Below, piece after piece: positions 1-7,463 of a stretch of DNA of 64,000 nucleotides. The notes below the pieces were generated by a model. It worked only from the letters and a program-made list of their open reading frames with translations. It made no database searches and was not told where the DNA came from. The stretch is from Arthrobacter sp. PsM3 (lineage in GTDB: Bacteria; Actinomycetota; Actinomycetes; Actinomycetales; Micrococcaceae), in assembly GCF_030433895.1 (NCBI RefSeq), contig NZ_JARUXE010000016.1, positions 1-64,000 of the forward strand. The letters are read 5' to 3'. The translations under genes and the position numbers were made by a program. Each line of letters begins with the position of its first letter. The first letter of the stretch is position 1.

Positions 1-1197
1 CCGCCGCATTCGCATCCAAGGGCATCAGCCCCCCCCCCCCCCGCCCCGGGTGCCGATCTCCCACGCCTCCTGGCCGCACTGCGCACGGGCAAGGAGCCGG
101 CCTCGCGGCGCTGGAAGGAGGATGTCCGGCGGATGGAGGCGATCGCACGGCACGAGAGTTCCGGCGTGAAGGGTCCTCCGCTGACCTCCCCGGTCACGCC
201 TCGGGAGGCGGTCGGCTTCGTCGTCGCCCTCGCGTTCCCGGACCGCGTTGCGCGCCGGGTCCCCGGCGGCGGGCCGGAGCGCTACCTGCTCAGCTCAGGG
301 ACGCGGGCAGGTCTTCCGGCCGGAAGCTCGCTGTCCGGGCACGAATGGCTCGCCGTCGCTGAGGTCTCCCGGGCCCAGGGGCGCGACGCGGCCGGCACCG
401 GCGCCGTCATCCGTTCCGCTGCCCCGCTGACGGCGGACACGGCCGAGGCCGCCGCCCGGCACCTCCTGGCTGACACCGTGGAGGCCCAGTTCAGCCAGGG
501 CCGGGTGACCGCCCGGAAGGAACGCCGGCTGGGCGCGATTGTGCTTTCCTCCACGCCGGTCCGTCCCTCCGCCGCCGAGGGCCGTGCGGCAGTCGCCCGG
601 GCGCTGGCGAAGGAGGGGCTCGGAACCATTGGATGGTCGACGGCGGCCGGGGCCTTGCGCCGCCGTCTTGCCCTGGTGCACCGGGAACTCGGGGACCCGT
701 GGCCTGACGTGTCCGAGCCGGGACTGCTGGCCCGCCTCGACGAGTGGCTGGCCCCGGAACTCGAGGCGCTGGCCGGCGGCGCTTCCACGAGCGGGATCGA
801 CCTGGCAGACCCGCTGCGGCGCCTGCTGCCGTGGCCCGACGCGGCCCGGCTCGGTGAGCTGGTCCCGGAGCGGCTGGAGGTGCCGAGCGGTTCCTGGGTG
901 AAGATCGACTATCCCGAAGTCGGTGACGACGGCGCGCGCCCGGTTGTCGCCGTCAAGCTTCAGGAGTGCTTCGGCTGGGACCGGACGCCGCGCCTTGTGG
1001 GCGGCAGGGTACCGGTGCTGTTCCATCTGCTCTCGCCTGCCCGGCGGCCCCTGGCCGTCACGGACGACCTCGCCTCGTTCTGGTCCGGGCCCTACGCGCA
1101 GGTCCGTGCCGAGATGCGCGGCCGGTACCCCAGGCATCCCTGGCCGGAGGACCCGTGGACGGCGCCGGCGACCGCCCGGACCAAGAACCGGAACTGA
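1..1197 (+). CDS. hrpB: ATP-dependent helicase HrpB, C-terminal part (partial at left edge)
   Basis: This is the 3' part of a DEAH-box RNA helicase-like protein of the HrpB family; the helicase core lies outside the window. The reading frame is open from base 1, and the segment from about base 43 onward resembles HrpB, including the family-typical tail with RYPRHPWPEDP near the C-terminus and a basic TARTKNR end. An internal ATG at 133 could be mistaken for a start, but homologous-looking sequence (LPRLLAALRTGKEPASRRW) continues upstream of it. Just before that is a run of 14 C (29-42). Upstream of the run a different frame (AAFASKGIS) looks more like HrpB, so the frame may shift in the run. 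Cellular role is poorly defined; probably RNA processing. Confidence 0.8.
   Translation, partial: PPHSHPRASAPPPPAPGADLPRLLAALRTGKEPASRRWKEDVRRMEAIARHESSGVKGPPLTSPVTPREAVGFVVALAFPDRVARRVPGGGPERYLLSSGTRAGLPAGSSLSGHEWLAVAEVSRAQGRDAAGTGAVIRSAAPLTADTAEAAARHLLADTVEAQFSQGRVTARKERRLGAIVLSSTPVRPSAAEGRAAVARALAKEGLGTIGWSTAAGALRRRLALVHRELGDPWPDVSEPGLLARLDEWLAPELEALAGGASTSGIDLADPLRRLLPWPDAARLGELVPERLEVPSGSWVKIDYPEVGDDGARPVVAVKLQECFGWDRTPRLVGGRVPVLFHLLSPARRPLAVTDDLASFWSGPYAQVRAEMRGRYPRHPWPEDPWTAPATARTKNRN
29..42 (+). repeat. 14-C homopolymer tract inside hrpB
   Basis: Fourteen consecutive C residues. Codons before the tract look protein-like in one frame (AAFASKGIS) and codons after it in another (APGADLPRLL). 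One C fewer would join the two. This is either a slippage-prone site or a base-calling error. Confidence 0.85.
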
Positions 1198-1303
1198 TTT
1201 GCGGGCAGCTATTACGTAATTGTGACGCAGCCCACGGCGCGTTGGCTATCCTAGAAGAGGTCATGCAGTCGGCCGCACATGCTTCACAGGGGACCTTTTT
1301 ATT

Positions 1304-1576
1304 ATGACCAGCAAACTCGGCATCACCGTCGCTGTCGACCTCAGTTCGGAATCCGCACTCGTTTCACCGGTGGGCCAACTCACCGTTCGCAATGTTCCAA
1401 GCCTTATCGCGGTCGCCCACCGGGCAGAATCTTTTGGGTATGGCCTCCAGGTGGTGATGGACCTGCGGAAGCTGACCGCCGCAGATTCTCAGGCCGTGGC
1501 CATGATCCGGGATTCGGGATGGCGCGGGAACATATTGATCGGCACTGGAAAGACCGGCCGGGGGCGTGCGGCATGA
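1304..1576 (+). CDS. Small STAS-like hypothetical protein (90 aa)
   Basis: The ATG at 1304 has a purine-rich site (AGGGGA) about ten bases upstream. The protein has an alternating strand/helix pattern (ITVAVDLSSESALVSPVGQLTVRN, VVMDLRKLTAADSQAVAMIRDSGW) that loosely recalls STAS or anti-sigma antagonist domains, with the phrase VVMDLRKLTAADSQA where such domains carry their conserved D-S/T-x-G loop; the canonical loop is not clear. No signal peptide or membrane segment is visible. Its stop overlaps the start of the next frame (ATGA at 1573-1576), so the two are probably translated together. Function unknown; the STAS comparison is weak. Confidence 0.55.
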   Translation: MTSKLGITVAVDLSSESALVSPVGQLTVRNVPSLIAVAHRAESFGYGLQVVMDLRKLTAADSQAVAMIRDSGWRGNILIGTGKTGRGRAA

Positions 1577-1872
1577 GGCCCGAACTGGCCGTCGGGTACG
1601 GGTCCGTCGCCCATGCCCATGGTGCCGGATTGATCTTTGACTCCTTCCGCCGTTGGCCCCTGGTGCCCTCCTCGCAGTTGGTGCGGCTCCGCTCGGCCCT
1701 GCTGCAGTGCGTTGAAATGGCCTCGCCGGACAACGGCAGGGACCTCTCGGAGTCTGCCGGAAAGCTGCTGCGGCTCGTCACCGACGAGCTGGAGCGCCGA
1801 AGCGGAACCCCGGGCCGGCCAGCCGTCCCGCCGGCAGGATTCCGGCACGCCAGGCGGCTGCCTCACGCGTAG
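1573..1872 (+). CDS. Hypothetical protein (99 aa), coupled to the STAS-like gene
   Basis: It starts with ATG overlapping the previous stop codon by four bases, a common sign of translational coupling. The product is helical and leucine-rich in the middle (SSQLVRLRSALLQCVEMASPD, GKLLRLVTDELERRSG) with a proline/arginine-rich C-terminus. I do not recognise a family. The last ten bases overlap the 3' end of convergent pncB, unusual for an unrelated real gene, so the C-terminal part should be treated cautiously. Confidence 0.45.
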   Translation: MRPELAVGYGSVAHAHGAGLIFDSFRRWPLVPSSQLVRLRSALLQCVEMASPDNGRDLSESAGKLLRLVTDELERRSGTPGRPAVPPAGFRHARRLPHA

Positions 1873-3185
1873 ATGGTCGGTATGGCGGGTTCCCCGCGCT
1901 GGAGCCGGGTCACGACGGCGGGCAGCTCGGCCATGGTGTCGGCGTGCCGGCGGCGGCCCCGTGCCACGGCCTCCGGGCCGGTCCATCCCGGCAGGAGTTC
2001 GCCAGCGCGGATGAACTGCTGCAACAGTGGCCTGGCGCTGGGTTCGTCCGCTGGCAGGCGCCCTACCCCCAGGACCTCGTGGGTGGCTGTGCCGGAGCGG
2101 TCGAGCCTGCGTACCGGATGCTTCCGCCCGCCGACGTTGATCTTGTTCTTGGAGCTCTTGGCCACCGAGGTGAACTCCCCGGCGTCGTTGGTGCGGCTGA
2201 CCAGTTTGTAGACCATCCCGGCGGTGGGGGCACCGGAACCGGTGACCAGCGCCGTTCCGATGCCGTACGAATCGGCCGGCGCCGCCCGCAGGGCAGCTAC
2301 GGAATATTCGTCGAGGTCGGACGTGACCACGATCTTCGTGTGGACGTTGCCCAGGCTGTCCAGCAGTTCACGGACCCACCTCGCCTGCGCCAGCAGGTCA
2401 CCGGAATCGAGCCGCACGGCCCCCAGCTTGTCCCCGGCGAGCTCGACGGCGGTCCGGACGGCCGCTTCGACGTCGTACGTGTCGACCAGGAGGGTGGTCC
2501 CGGGCCCCAGCGAGTCCAGCTGCGCCCGGAAGGCATCCCGTTCGGTGTCGTGCAGGAGCGTAAAGGAATGCGCAGCTGTGCCCACCGTTCGGAGCCCGAA
2601 GCGCCGGCCGGCTTCCAGGTTCGACGTTCCGGCGAAGCCCGCGATGACGGCGGCGCGGGCAGCCGCGGCGGCGGCCTCCTCCTGGGCCCGGCGTGAACCC
2701 ATCTCAAGGCAGGGCCTTCCTCCTGCCGCGCTGACCATCCGGGAAGCCGCCGAGGCTATGGCGCTGTCATGGTTGAGGACGGACAGCACGAACGTCTCCA
2801 GGATGCAGGCTTCGGCAAAGCTGGATTCCACGATCAGGACGGGGGAGTAGGGAAAATACGCCTCTCCCTCGGGGTAGCCCCAAATGTCGCCGGAGAACCG
2901 GAAGTCCGCGAGGCGGGCCAGGGTTTCCCCGTTGACGACGCCGGTCCGGTCCAGGAACTCCAGCTCCGACGGGCCGAAGCGGAAGCCGGCAAGGCCCTCC
3001 AGCAGCCTCCCCGTCCCGGCGACGATCCCGTAGCGGCGGCCCTCCGGCAAGGCCCGGGCGAACGCCTCAAAGACGGTTCTCCGCTCCGCCGCCCCGGAAT
3101 GAAGGGCCGCCTGCAGCATGGTCAGTTCGTAATGGTCGGTGTAGAGGGACGTAATGCGGCCGTCCCGGGCCGGCGTGGTGTCCAT
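1863..3185 (-). CDS. pncB: Nicotinate phosphoribosyltransferase
   Basis: Converts nicotinate and PRPP to nicotinate mononucleotide with ATP hydrolysis in the Preiss-Handler NAD salvage pathway (cytosolic). The 440-aa protein has normal family length. Visible motifs are FSGDIWGYPEGE (about 97-108), GTAAHSF (His206, the position of the phosphorylated histidine in the family), LLVDTYDV (about 232-239) and RLDSGDLL (about 258-265), followed by the GAPTAGMVYKLV region. ATG start at 3185 with AGGG a few bases upstream. It converges with the small gene at 1573-1872 and is divergent from the LigD-type polymerase gene. Confidence 0.95.
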   Translation of the reverse strand: MDTTPARDGRITSLYTDHYELTMLQAALHSGAAERRTVFEAFARALPEGRRYGIVAGTGRLLEGLAGFRFGPSELEFLDRTGVVNGETLARLADFRFSGDIWGYPEGEAYFPYSPVLIVESSFAEACILETFVLSVLNHDSAIASAASRMVSAAGGRPCLEMGSRRAQEEAAAAAARAAVIAGFAGTSNLEAGRRFGLRTVGTAAHSFTLLHDTERDAFRAQLDSLGPGTTLLVDTYDVEAAVRTAVELAGDKLGAVRLDSGDLLAQARWVRELLDSLGNVHTKIVVTSDLDEYSVAALRAAPADSYGIGTALVTGSGAPTAGMVYKLVSRTNDAGEFTSVAKSSKNKINVGGRKHPVRRLDRSGTATHEVLGVGRLPADEPSARPLLQQFIRAGELLPGWTGPEAVARGRRRHADTMAELPAVVTRLQRGEPAIPTIYA

Positions 3186-3281
3186 GATTCACCCTAGTCC
3201 TCAGCACCCGGAGGGTCAGCAGGCAGTGATTGTGCACGGCCTGCTATTCAGTTGACCCCGTCCGGAGGGTACCTTGTCCCC

Positions 3282-4304
3282 ATGGCCAGGGAAGAAGTCA
3301 CCGTCACTGTCAGCAGCCCCAGCGGCAACCGCGAACTGAGGATCTCCAGCCCCCGCCGGGTCCTCTGGCCGGATCTCGGGTTGACCAAGCTGGATCTCGC
3401 ACGTTACATGATCGACGTCGGCGACTGTTTCCTGGCGGCGAACGGCGACCGTCCGGTGACTCTGCAGCGGTTCTCCGGCAACATCGAGGGCGAGCAGTTC
3501 TTCTCGAAGAATCCGCCCCGGGGCGCCCCGGACTTTGTGCGCTCGGTGATGGTGGTTTACCCCAGCGGTCGCTCGCACCCCCAACTGGTGATTGATGAGA
3601 TCGCCGCCGCCGTCTGGGCGGTCCAGATGAACACGGTGGTGTTCCACCCCTGGGCCTCGCGGGCCGGCAACCCGGACAACCCGGACCAGCTCCGGATCGA
3701 CCTCGACCCGCAGCCGGGCACCGGCTTCGAGGATGCCGTGACTGCCGCGCTGGAACTGCGCTCCGTGCTGTCCGAGGCCGGCCTGGAGTCGTTCATCAAG
3801 ACCTCGGGCAACCGGGGACTGCACGTGTTCTCCCCGATAGAACCCAGCCATGAGTTCCTCGAGGTACGGCACGCCGTAATCGCCGCCGCCCGCGAACTGG
3901 AGCGCCGGATGCCGCGGGCGGTCACCACCGCGTGGTGGAAAGAGGAACGCGGAACCCGGATCTTCGTCGACTTCAACCAGGCGAACCGCGACCGCACCAT
4001 GGCCGGGGCTTACAGTCCGCGTGCGCTGCCCGGCGCGACAGTTTCGTGCCCCATCGGCTGGGACGAACTGGAGCGCGTCGACACCAAGGACTTCACCATC
4101 ACCACGGTGCCGCAGCGGCTCAAGGCCACCGGGGACCCGTGGGCGGACATGCACGCGACGCCGGGCACGATCGACGTCCTCCTGGGGTGGTGGAAGCGGG
4201 ACCTTGCGGCCGGGCTGGGGGAGATGCCGTTCCCGCCGGACTTCCCGAAGATGCCGGGCGAGCCGATGCGGGTGCAGCCCAGCCGGGCCAGAACCAAGGA
4301 CTAG
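3282..4304 (+). CDS. Stand-alone LigD-type polymerase (archaeo-eukaryotic primase family)
   Basis: Resembles the polymerase domain of DNA ligase D, which fills ends during Ku-dependent non-homologous end joining. The ATG at 3282 is preferred (GGAGGG about 12 bases upstream); a TTG at 3252 would add ten residues without a good site. The three AEP motifs are present: RIDLDP (Asp140, Asp142), SGNRGLHV (about 175-182) and RIFVDFNQ (Asp230). At 340 aa it is the polymerase domain alone, with neither ligase nor phosphoesterase domain. No ku gene is in the window. It may work with separately encoded Ku and ligase, as in other actinobacteria with split LigD functions. Confidence 0.9.
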   Translation: MAREEVTVTVSSPSGNRELRISSPRRVLWPDLGLTKLDLARYMIDVGDCFLAANGDRPVTLQRFSGNIEGEQFFSKNPPRGAPDFVRSVMVVYPSGRSHPQLVIDEIAAAVWAVQMNTVVFHPWASRAGNPDNPDQLRIDLDPQPGTGFEDAVTAALELRSVLSEAGLESFIKTSGNRGLHVFSPIEPSHEFLEVRHAVIAAARELERRMPRAVTTAWWKEERGTRIFVDFNQANRDRTMAGAYSPRALPGATVSCPIGWDELERVDTKDFTITTVPQRLKATGDPWADMHATPGTIDVLLGWWKRDLAAGLGEMPFPPDFPKMPGEPMRVQPSRARTKD

Positions 4305-4311
4305 GCGGGAA

Positions 4312-5238
4312 TCAGACGCCCAGCAGCCGCTGGCCGTTGAACCAGCAGACGGCGCGCAGCCAGTCGTCGTCGAGGCGGGGGTCCTTGTCGCGGAGCCGTT
4401 CCAGAGCCTCCAGCTGATGGGCGTAGGCGTACGGGATGTTCGGGAAGTCGCTGCCAAGAACAATCCGCTCCGGCATCGCGGCCAGCCGTGGCAGCAGCTC
4501 AGGCGGGAAGGGCGCGGCCGCCTCGAAGAAATCCGTGAAGACCATGGTCGTGTCCAGGTGCACCTGGGGGTATCTCTCCGCCAGGTCCAGGAATTCGCCG
4601 TACTCCGGTGCCCCCATATGGGCGACGACGGCGGTCAGCCGGGGATGGCGGCGCAGCACCCCCTCAAGTTTGTCCGGACCGGTAAAGCCGGGGCGTGGAA
4701 CCGGGCCGCTGCCGACGTGCACTACAACCGGAACGCCGGCTTCGGCCAGCAGCCCCCAGACCGGGTCGAGCACCGGCTCGCGCAGATCGAACCCGCCCAC
4801 CTGCGCGTGGATCTTGAAGACCCGCGCCCCGCGTGCCAACGCCGACTGCACCTGGTCCAGGACGCCGTCTTCGGGGAAGAACGTGGCGCTCGGGACACAG
4901 TCCGGCTCGGCGGCGGCTAGCTCGAGAGCGAAATCGGTGAGGTCGGCCGCCATGCCCGGACGGTGCGCATAGGTCAGTGCGGTAAAGTGCCGCAGTCCAA
5001 GCTGGCGCAGCCGGTCCAGCCTGCCCGCCTCGTCCGTCCGGTAGGTGATGGGCCAGGGGCGGCCAATCAGGGGGCCCGCCTCATCGAAGTGCGCCCACAC
5101 TCGCCGCAGCATCCGCTCGGGGAGGAAGTGCGTATGGATGTCGATCAGGCCCGGAAGTCCGAGTCCTGTCCACCACCGGGGCACGTCAGCATCCTGCATC
5201 GTTTCCGCCGGCTCGTCCGTTACGTTGTTCACGCCCAC
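4312..5238 (-). CDS. Amidohydrolase family 2 metal-dependent hydrolase
   Basis: TIM-barrel amidohydrolase of the ACMSD/amidohydrolase_2 type. The N-terminal metal-binding pattern GLIDIHTHFLP, a central VVVHVGSG segment, VVAHMGAPEYGEFLDLAERYP and the late IVLGSDFPNIPY aspartate region are all visible. About 308 aa from a GTG start at 5238; GTG 5232 or ATG 5199 are alternatives, and no strong ribosome site separates them. The substrate cannot be told from sequence. It stands alone, converging on the LigD-type gene with an 8-bp gap. Confidence 0.85.
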   Translation of the reverse strand: MGVNNVTDEPAETMQDADVPRWWTGLGLPGLIDIHTHFLPERMLRRVWAHFDEAGPLIGRPWPITYRTDEAGRLDRLRQLGLRHFTALTYAHRPGMAADLTDFALELAAAEPDCVPSATFFPEDGVLDQVQSALARGARVFKIHAQVGGFDLREPVLDPVWGLLAEAGVPVVVHVGSGPVPRPGFTGPDKLEGVLRRHPRLTAVVAHMGAPEYGEFLDLAERYPQVHLDTTMVFTDFFEAAAPFPPELLPRLAAMPERIVLGSDFPNIPYAYAHQLEALERLRDKDPRLDDDWLRAVCWFNGQRLLGV

Positions 5239-5304
5239 AGTGTGTCACGCCGGCCTTTTGTCCGGGCGGGCGCCCCGCCGGGGAAACGGGGGACCAGGGT
5301 CTGC

Positions 5305-5577
5305 TCAGTTCAGGGCGGGGTACGTGGCCAGGATGTAATCGGTGGCCGCCGGACCCGCCATGCGGAGCCTGCTGCGGCCGGGGTTGATGCGGTGGGCCCT
5401 GAGTGCCGCCCAAAAGCCGGAAAACGGGTGCGGTGCGTCGTCGTGCAGCAGGCACCAGCTGATGTAGAGGCCATAGAGCTGGTCTTTCCTCAGCGAGGGG
5501 CCATCGTCGGTTCCTGCGATGGTGGCCTCCGCGAGGAAGCGGACGATGTGGGCAGGGGGAGTCGGTGAAGCGGCCAT
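5305..5577 (-). CDS. Hypothetical small protein (90 aa)
   Basis: ATG start with GAAGAGAG upstream. The sequence (LRKDQLYGLYISWCLLHDDAPHPFSGFWAALR, then RINPGRSRLRMAGPAATDYI) resembles a winged-helix-like module seen at the C-termini of some phage primases and in small actinobacterial proteins, but this is a weak impression. No membrane segment or metal motif is visible. It faces the long intergenic stretch before the TetR gene. Confidence 0.6.
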   Translation of the reverse strand: MAASPTPPAHIVRFLAEATIAGTDDGPSLRKDQLYGLYISWCLLHDDAPHPFSGFWAALRAHRINPGRSRLRMAGPAATDYILATYPALN

Positions 5578-5892
5578 GGTTGGCTCTCTTCCGGGCTGTG
5601 CAGTGGATGCTGCCGTGTGGCTACAGCAGCGGTTAGTTCCGCGCCGTGCACAGGGCGCCGAAGGTCTTGGTCCGAAGGTCAGCCTTCCGCGGCCCGACGT
5701 GCCCTAAGGCAGTCAGCGGGCGATCCCGAAAGGCCGGGGACGGACCGGGGTACCCTCTCCCGGTTTCCATGTCCATGAACACGTCATCCGGGGAAGTCTA
5801 CATCGTAGATATTAGGCGTAGACTACAACTCTGGCAAGTGGCGCCGCAGTCGCGGTGCGTTGGCCCAAGGCTTGAGGAAGTGGCAAGTTATT
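5578..5892. other. Intergenic region between divergent genes (315 bp)
   Basis: No convincing coding frame. It contains the candidate TetR operator at 5796-5826 and otherwise nothing I recognise. Confidence 0.6.
5796..5826 (+). promoter_or_regulatory. Candidate TetR-type operator
   Basis: A cluster of TCTAC/GTAGA half-sites: GTCTAC at 5796-5801, GTAGA at 5805-5809, then GTAGAC at 5818-5823 running into CTAC at 5823-5826. GTCTAC and GTAGAC form an inverted repeat with a 16-bp spacer, and shorter nested repeats lie inside. It is about 65 bp upstream of the TetR start, a common place for an autorepressor operator. Confidence 0.5.
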
Positions 5893-6609
5893 ATGGCAAC
5901 CCCGCAGCAACCCGCAGGCGACGAAGGCCGCAGTGTTACCCGGAAGATCCGCCTCAGCCGTGAGATTGTGCTGGAAGCCGCCCTGAAACTTGTCGACGAA
6001 GAGGGGCTGGAGGCGTTGACCATGCGCCGGCTGGGGCAGGCCCTGCACCGGGACCCCATGGGGCTGTACCGCTACGCAGCCAACCGGGCCGCGCTCCTGG
6101 ACGGCGTCACGGAGCTGGTCCTGAACGAGCTGGCCATTTTTGCTGACGACCCCGACTGGCAGGGACAGCTGCGGCGCATCGCGCACGATCTCCGGCTACT
6201 CGCGCTCCGCCACCCCAACGTGGTTCCGCTGCTGGTGACCCGGCCGCTCTCGACCCCGCTGGGTCTCCGTCCGCTGGGCACCCTCCGGCCGCTGGAGCAG
6301 ATTCTTGGCCTGCTGATTGACGCTGGCTTTACCGCCTCCGATGCCCTGCACGTCTACCGGGCCTACTACGGATTCCTCTACGGCCACATCCTGAACGAAC
6401 TTCAGGAGTTCATCGTGGACCCCGATGAAAACGAGGCCTTGCTGCGCCTTGGACTGCACCGTCTGCCGCCGAAAGAGTTCCCGCGGCTCCGTGCCCTGGC
6501 TCCCGCGCTCGCTGACTACGACGGCGCCGCAGAGCTGGACGAGGGACTCACCATCCTGTTGTCCGGGCTCGCGGCACACCTGTCCGCACCGCCGGTCAAG
6601 AAAGGCTGA
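5893..6609 (+). CDS. TetR/AcrR family transcriptional regulator
   Basis: An N-terminal helix-turn-helix is visible (LSREIVLEAALKLVDEEGLEALTMRRLGQALHRDPMGLYRYAANR), followed by a ligand-binding all-helical domain of the tetracycline-repressor C-terminal type (LLVTRPLSTPLGLRPL, YRAYYGFLYGHILNELQEF). I chose ATG 5893 (238 aa), with GAGGAAG about 12 bases upstream, over the in-frame start at 5860. A candidate operator lies upstream. The following zinc-ribbon gene begins 7 bp after the stop and may be co-transcribed. The regulated target and the inducer are unknown. Confidence 0.85.
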   Translation: MATPQQPAGDEGRSVTRKIRLSREIVLEAALKLVDEEGLEALTMRRLGQALHRDPMGLYRYAANRAALLDGVTELVLNELAIFADDPDWQGQLRRIAHDLRLLALRHPNVVPLLVTRPLSTPLGLRPLGTLRPLEQILGLLIDAGFTASDALHVYRAYYGFLYGHILNELQEFIVDPDENEALLRLGLHRLPPKEFPRLRALAPALADYDGAAELDEGLTILLSGLAAHLSAPPVKKG

Positions 6610-6616
6610 GGACCCA

Positions 6617-6847
6617 ATGTTCATTCTCTTCGGCCTCAAGACTGTGGAGCATCCGCTGCCCGGGCGTCCGGCCACCTGCCAGCGTTGCGGACGCGTGTGT
6701 CACCACGGGCTGGAAGAACGGGCCACCAGGTTGACGCTCTTCCTTATCCCGGTGTTCACCACCTCGCGGTCCTACCGCATCATGTGCTCGAATTGCGGCA
6801 CCGTCAACACCCTGACGCGGCGGCAGAAGAACTCCCTGTCCGTTTAG
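6617..6847 (+). CDS. Zinc-ribbon family small protein (76 aa)
   Basis: Two CxxC knuckles (Cys21/Cys24 in CQRCG and Cys57/Cys60 in CSNCG) bracket a hydrophobic stretch (LTLFLIPVFTTS), matching the small zinc-ribbon proteins common in actinobacteria. ATG 6617 lies 7 bp after the TetR stop, so the two genes are likely one transcript. Function unknown; the hydrophobic stretch between the knuckles could associate with the membrane. Confidence 0.75.
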   Translation: MFILFGLKTVEHPLPGRPATCQRCGRVCHHGLEERATRLTLFLIPVFTTSRSYRIMCSNCGTVNTLTRRQKNSLSV

Positions 6848-6853
6848 TGCCAT

Positions 6854-6886
6854 CCCGCGGTGGCACCGCGCCAGTGCCACCGCGGG
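6854..6886. terminator. Strong hairpin between convergent genes
   Basis: A perfect 13-bp stem (6854-6866 pairing with 6874-6886) with a 7-base loop, just after the zinc-ribbon gene and just before the 3' end of the GerW-family gene. There is no T-run, which is common for terminators in high-GC actinobacteria. Confidence 0.7.
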
Positions 6887-6905
6887 GGCACGCTTCGCTG
6901 TGGCG

Positions 6906-7334
6906 TCAGCGGCGATGAAGGGCTCGGAGCGCTCCGCGTACCGCGATTCCCACGGCACACACCAGCGGAACCAGTCCGGCAAGTACGGCGATGCTGTTGG
7001 GCCGGAACGCCACCCGCCCGTTCCGCCCGCGGCAGTACACGCCCAGCGGAAGCACAAAGCCGCCTCCGCCGCCACCCGCCGCGTTTTCCGGGCTGCCGTC
7101 CAGGGGGGCGTTCCCGGCGGCGTTTCCGGCGACCGCGTTCCCGCCGACTGCTTTTCGGCCGGCCGCGTCCCCGCCGCCGGCGGATTGGCCGCCGCCAAAG
7201 CCGAAGGACACCAGGGCCACCGGGATCAGCTCCTCGCCCTCCACCGTGACGGCCGGACCGTAGGCCCTGGACACACCCACATTCTTGAATGCCTCCGCGA
7301 GAGACGAGAGAGCTTCAGTCATGGCAATGACCAT
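6906..7334 (-). CDS. GerW/YtfJ-family sporulation-type protein
   Basis: 142 aa from ATG 7334, which has AGGA five bases upstream; ATG 7322 is an alternative. The N-terminus (MTEALSSLAEAFKNVGVSRAYG) and the core (VEGEELIPVALVSFGFGGG, GGGGGFVLPLGVY) match the GerW (YtfJ) family. It carries an alanine/glycine-rich insert in the middle and a C-terminal hydrophobic segment (SIAVLAGLVPLVCAVGIAV) likely to be membrane-inserted. In Bacillus this family affects spore germination. The likely host does not sporulate, so the role here is unknown. Confidence 0.75.
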   Translation of the reverse strand: MVIAMTEALSSLAEAFKNVGVSRAYGPAVTVEGEELIPVALVSFGFGGGQSAGGGDAAGRKAVGGNAVAGNAAGNAPLDGSPENAAGGGGGGFVLPLGVYCRGRNGRVAFRPNSIAVLAGLVPLVCAVGIAVRGALRALHRR

Positions 7335-7463
7335 AGGCGTCCTGCCTTGTGAGCGCCAGAGGCACGGGCCCCGGACGGAAGCGACGTCAGGGCCATCCGG
7401 CCCCTGTTCTGGAGCGGAGCATCGAATTAGATTGGGACGGAATGTTGCATCGGACGAAAGGCC

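Noticed and set aside
3252-3281. TTG 3252 as start of the LigD-type gene
   Set aside because: ATG 3282 has a GGAGGG site and begins at the conserved region.
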